Of a DNA stretch of 7,339 nt, positions 5,180-7,339 are shown one piece after another. The notes below the pieces were generated by a model. It was not told the DNA's origin. It searched no databases and saw only the letters and a list, made by a program, of their open reading frames with translations. This stretch comes from an uncultured Erysipelotrichales bacterium (GTDB taxonomy: Bacteria; Bacillota_I; Bacilli_A; Erysipelotrichales; Coprobacillaceae). The position numbers were made by a program, and so were the translations under genes. Every line of letters starts with the position of its first letter. Position 1 is the stretch's first letter. The stretch covers positions 1 to 7,339 of the forward strand of contig CAJTTM010000060.1 in NCBI GenBank assembly GCA_910579135.1. The letters run 5' to 3'.

Positions 5180-7164
5180 ACATTAACCTCCTTTAAAAAG
5201 TCTTCTTCACTCAAAACTGTGACTCCTAGATTTCTTGCTTTTTCTAATTTGCTACCTGCATCTCTTCCACAAATCAAATAATCTGTTTTCTTAGAAACAC
5301 TACCAGTAACATTTGCTCCTAATCTAGCAAGATATTCTTTCACTTCTTTTCTTTTCATAATTTCTAATGTTCCAGTAACACATACTGTTTTTCCATTAAA
5401 AATACTTTCTTCTAAAACTGAAGTATCTTTAAGATATGTCATATTTAATCCTAATTCTTTTAAATGATCTAATAATTCTATATTAGCTGGATTAGTTTTA
5501 AATTGATATAAAGATGAAGCTATTGTTTCTCCTACATCTTTAATTTTTGTTAATTCAAATTGATTAGTTTCTAACAAACAATCCATAGTCTTAAAATTCT
5601 TTGATAAGATATCAGCCATCTTTGCCCCAATACCTTTAATTCCTAAACCAAATAATAATTTTTCCAAAGAATTTTGTTTACTTTTTTCTATAGCTTCAAT
5701 CAAATTATCCATAGATTTTTGACCAAAACCTTCTATTTCCATAATCTCTTTTTTATGAACATGTAAATGATAAATATCTTCAATTGAACTAATAAATCCT
5801 AAATTATAAAATTGTTCAACGATCTTTTCACCTAATCCTTCGATATTCATTGCATCTCTAGATGCAAAATGAATGATTTTTTCAATCTTTTTATAATCAC
5901 AATGTTCATTTAAACAATAATAAGCAGCTTCATTATCTTTTCTTACTAAAGGACTTCCACAATGAGGACAAACAGTAATCATCTTAAAAGGAACTTCACT
6001 ACCATTTCTTCTTTCTTTTAAAGATTTTACAACCTCTGGAATAACATCCCCTGCTTTCCTTACAACCACATAATCTCCAATACGAATGTCTTTTGTTTTT
6101 ACATTATCTTCATTATGAAGAGTTGCTCTTTGAACAGTACTACCAGCAACTCTTACTGGTTCTAAAACAGCATTAGGTGTAATTTGTCCAGTTCTGCCAA
6201 TAGTAAAGATAATATCATCTAATTTTGTAATAACCTCTTCAGCAGGAAATTTGTATGCAATTGCCCATTTTGGAACTTTAGCTGTAAATCCTAATCTTTC
6301 TTGTCTTTCTAAATCATTAACTTTAATAACAACACCATCAATTTCATATGGTAATGACTCTCTTTTTTCAGTGATTTCTTGAATATATTCTATAACCTCA
6401 TCAATGTTTTGACATATTCTATTGTTAGGATTTGTTTTAAAGCCTAAACGATTAATAAATTCTAAAGCTTCTTGATGAGTTTGAACTCCCATATCTAAAG
6501 CCATTGGTACATGGTATAAAAAAGCATCAAGTTTTCTTTTAGCCGCTATAGATGAATCTAATTGTCTAACACTTCCTGCAGCAGCATTTCGTGGATTTGC
6601 AAATAATTCTACACCTTCTTTTTTTCTTTGTTCATTTAATTCATCAAATGATTTTTTAGGCATAAAAATTTCACCACGAACTTCAAAATCATCCTCATAA
6701 TCAATAGATAAAGGAATTGATTTAATCGTTTTAACATTATGAGTAATATCTTCACCAATTGTTCCATCACCACGTGTAGCTCCATATTGAAGCTGTCCAT
6801 CTTCATAAACAAGTGATACAGATAAACCATCTATTTTCAATTCACAAACATATTCAACATTTTTAACTTGTTCATGAACTCTTGAATCAAAAGCTCTTAA
6901 ATCATCATCATTAAAAGCATTCCCTAAAGATAACATCATTCTTTGATGCTCTACTTTTGTAAATCCATCTAAAACTTCACCACCTACTCTTTGACTAGGC
7001 GAATCAGGTGTAATCCATTCTGGATGAGATAATTCAATAGATTGAAGTTCCTGCATTAAACGATCATATTCTTGATCACTTACAGTTGGATTATCTAAAA
7101 CATAATATTGATAATTATATTCATTTAATAATTTTTTAATTTCATTTAATCTTTGTAATGTCAT
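5176..7164 (-). CDS. ligA: NAD+-dependent DNA ligase LigA
   Basis: LigA seals nicks in duplex DNA during lagging-strand replication and repair, using NAD+ as the adenylate donor. The 662-aa product has the full domain order. The Ia domain contains NYQYYVLDNPTVSDQEYDRL (NMN-binding). The adenylation domain has catalytic Lys110 in CELKIDG, then TRGDGTIGED, EVRGEIFM, EIDGVVIKV and WAIAYKFPAEE. An OB fold follows, then a four-cysteine zinc finger (Cys 399, 402, 417 and 422), helix-hairpin-helix repeats (IEGLGEK, IEGFGQKS, GIKGIGAKMA) and a C-terminal BRCT domain from about 588 (GKTVCVTGTLEIMKRKEV). The residues after the last zinc cysteine read CDYKK where CPAQ is common. I chose the ATG at 7164 because GGAG (7176-7173) is 8 nt upstream; an in-frame GTG at 7173 overlaps that site. 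The gene leads the operon, and its TGA stop overlaps camS. Confidence 0.98.
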   Translation of the reverse strand: MTLQRLNEIKKLLNEYNYQYYVLDNPTVSDQEYDRLMQELQSIELSHPEWITPDSPSQRVGGEVLDGFTKVEHQRMMLSLGNAFNDDDLRAFDSRVHEQVKNVEYVCELKIDGLSVSLVYEDGQLQYGATRGDGTIGEDITHNVKTIKSIPLSIDYEDDFEVRGEIFMPKKSFDELNEQRKKEGVELFANPRNAAAGSVRQLDSSIAAKRKLDAFLYHVPMALDMGVQTHQEALEFINRLGFKTNPNNRICQNIDEVIEYIQEITEKRESLPYEIDGVVIKVNDLERQERLGFTAKVPKWAIAYKFPAEEVITKLDDIIFTIGRTGQITPNAVLEPVRVAGSTVQRATLHNEDNVKTKDIRIGDYVVVRKAGDVIPEVVKSLKERRNGSEVPFKMITVCPHCGSPLVRKDNEAAYYCLNEHCDYKKIEKIIHFASRDAMNIEGLGEKIVEQFYNLGFISSIEDIYHLHVHKKEIMEIEGFGQKSMDNLIEAIEKSKQNSLEKLLFGLGIKGIGAKMADILSKNFKTMDCLLETNQFELTKIKDVGETIASSLYQFKTNPANIELLDHLKELGLNMTYLKDTSVLEESIFNGKTVCVTGTLEIMKRKEVKEYLARLGANVTGSVSKKTDYLICGRDAGSKLEKARNLGVTVLSEEDFLKEVNV
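5187..5194 (-). promoter_or_regulatory. Strong ribosome binding site of camS
   Basis: AAAGGAGG on the minus strand is a near-perfect complement to the 16S 3' end and lies 7 nt before the camS ATG (5179), inside the last codons of ligA. A decoy out-of-frame ATG (5183-5181) lies only 3 nt from the site and would give a 29-codon ORF without recognisable features, so the 5179 start is preferred. This is the strongest Shine-Dalgarno in the operon and may allow camS to be translated more than ligA. Confidence 0.8.
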
Positions 7165-7172
7165 TTGTAGCA

Positions 7173-7176
7173 CTCC
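7173..7176 (-). promoter_or_regulatory. Ribosome binding site of ligA
   Basis: GGAG on the minus strand is 8 nt upstream of the ATG at 7164. It includes the first base of the alternative GTG codon at 7173, which argues against that GTG as the start. Confidence 0.65.
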
Positions 7177-7189
7177 ATTTCATTCAAAT

Positions 7190-7218
7190 ATTATATCAAA
7201 ATTAAGGCTTAAAAGAAA
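7190..7218 (-). promoter_or_regulatory. Extended -10 promoter for the ligA-camS-gatCAB operon
   Basis: On the minus strand TGATATAAT (7198-7190) is a perfect extended -10 (TGnTATAAT). At 17-nt spacing the -35 position (7218-7213) reads TTTCTT, a poor match, as is common for extended -10 promoters. The predicted start near 7183 gives a leader of roughly 20 nt that holds just the GGAG site, so there is no room for a leader-encoded regulator. It probably drives the whole operon. Confidence 0.75.
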
Positions 7219-7228
7219 CACTAAATAG

Positions 7229-7268
7229 AAAAAAACATAGTTATCCAAATTCATACATGATTAACTAT
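7229..7268 (-). terminator. Possible intrinsic terminator upstream of ligA
   Basis: The arms ATAGTTA (7237-7243) and TAACTAT (7262-7268) are perfectly complementary around an 18-nt loop; two more pairs form if one base is bulged. In the minus direction the stem is followed by G and seven T (complement of 7229-7235). The layout suits a terminator for a gene right of the window, but the stem is AT-rich with a long loop and would be weak. Confidence 0.4.
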
Positions 7269-7278
7269 AAATAAACAT

Positions 7279-7339
7279 AAAAAGAGAGGCTGTAACGAAA
7301 TAACTTTTTTGATAAGTTGATTTCATTCAGCTTCTTTTT
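7279..7339. repeat. Long imperfect inverted repeat or terminator-like hairpin, cut by the window edge
   Basis: AAAGAGAGGCTG (7281-7292) pairs with CAGCTTCTTTTT (7328-7339). After a small internal loop, GAAATAACTT (7297-7306) pairs with AAGTTGATTTC (7314-7324) with one bulged G, leaving the loop TTTTGAT. Two positions pair as G-T only when the plus strand is the RNA, so the fold is slightly better in that direction, where it also ends in TTCTTTTT. In the minus direction the arm ends CTCTCTTTTT and could end an upstream gene. Conserved GAGGCTG-type terminator hairpins are common in Bacillota, but a transposon end is also possible. Its outer limit is unknown because the window ends here. Confidence 0.55.

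Larger units (their letters stand above)
7165..7339. other. Gene-free region upstream of ligA
   Basis: I see no coding sequence in these 175 nt on either strand. The stretch holds the ligA ribosome binding site and extended -10 promoter, a possible AT-rich terminator and the large inverted repeat at the edge. In Bacillus and Staphylococcus pcrA sits directly upstream of ligA. Here no gene ends within this distance, so ligA appears to head its own transcription unit, and whether pcrA follows further right cannot be seen. Confidence 0.7.

Noticed and set aside
5094..5183. Small ORF of about 29 codons from an ATG just before the camS start
   Set aside because: The ATG is only 3 nt from AAAGGAGG, too close for efficient initiation, and the peptide is out of frame with camS and featureless. 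The 7-nt spaced camS ATG is the clear choice.
6636..6830. Second minus-strand open frame of 64 codons inside ligA
   Set aside because: It is an out-of-frame shadow within the conserved adenylation domain of ligA and has no start signal.
1..7339. Hidden defence system, phage module or CRISPR array
   Set aside because: All long frames are accounted for by conserved housekeeping genes plus one membrane protein. There are no regularly spaced direct repeats, no transposase or integrase motifs, and no toxin-antitoxin-like pair.

Overview
The window is strongly AT-rich and reads as a chromosomal housekeeping segment of a low-GC Gram-positive bacterium (Bacillota). The gene order ligA - camS - gatC - gatA - gatB is the one long known from Bacillus and Staphylococcus. 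The GatA and GatC sequences carry wording (TGDSIRKPA, SSLDHVG, ENHL..GNFTG, PYEIETSYLREDE) that I associate with the Mollicutes/Erysipelotrichia side of the phylum. A gut Erysipelotrichia-type organism (Coprobacillus/Faecalibacillus-like) is therefore my best guess; this is inference, not a database match.

All six supported genes lie on the minus strand, so transcription runs from right to left. At the right edge (about 7165-7339) there is no gene. This stretch holds a long imperfect inverted repeat cut by the window end, a second hairpin followed by a T-run in the minus direction, and an extended -10 promoter just before ligA. The operon then reads ligA (NAD+-dependent DNA ligase), camS (lipoprotein of the CamS/sex-pheromone-precursor family), gatC, gatA and gatB (the three subunits of Asp-tRNA(Asn)/Glu-tRNA(Gln) amidotransferase). 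The junctions are extremely tight: a 4-nt ATGA overlap between ligA and camS, 9 nt between camS and gatC, a 1-nt overlap between gatC and gatA, and an 11-nt overlap between gatA and gatB. Every internal gene has its own Shine-Dalgarno, usually written inside the end of the gene before it, which suggests co-transcription and translational coupling.

After gatB an 87-nt gap contains a small perfect inverted repeat and a convincing promoter. It is followed by a gene for an uncharacterised single-pass membrane protein with a highly acidic cytoplasmic N-terminus and an extracytoplasmic C-terminal domain. That gene ends directly in a strong, probably bidirectional, intrinsic terminator (about 59-89). 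Left of it are an unassigned strong Shine-Dalgarno-like sequence and perhaps the first codons of a further gene that runs off the window.

I see no CRISPR array, phage module, defence system, tRNA or rRNA, and no intact transposase. The window is mainly a conserved core operon. The points of real interest are the unknown membrane protein, lineage-specific changes in the GatA active-site signature, the CamS signal peptide, and the repeat-like hairpins at the right edge.
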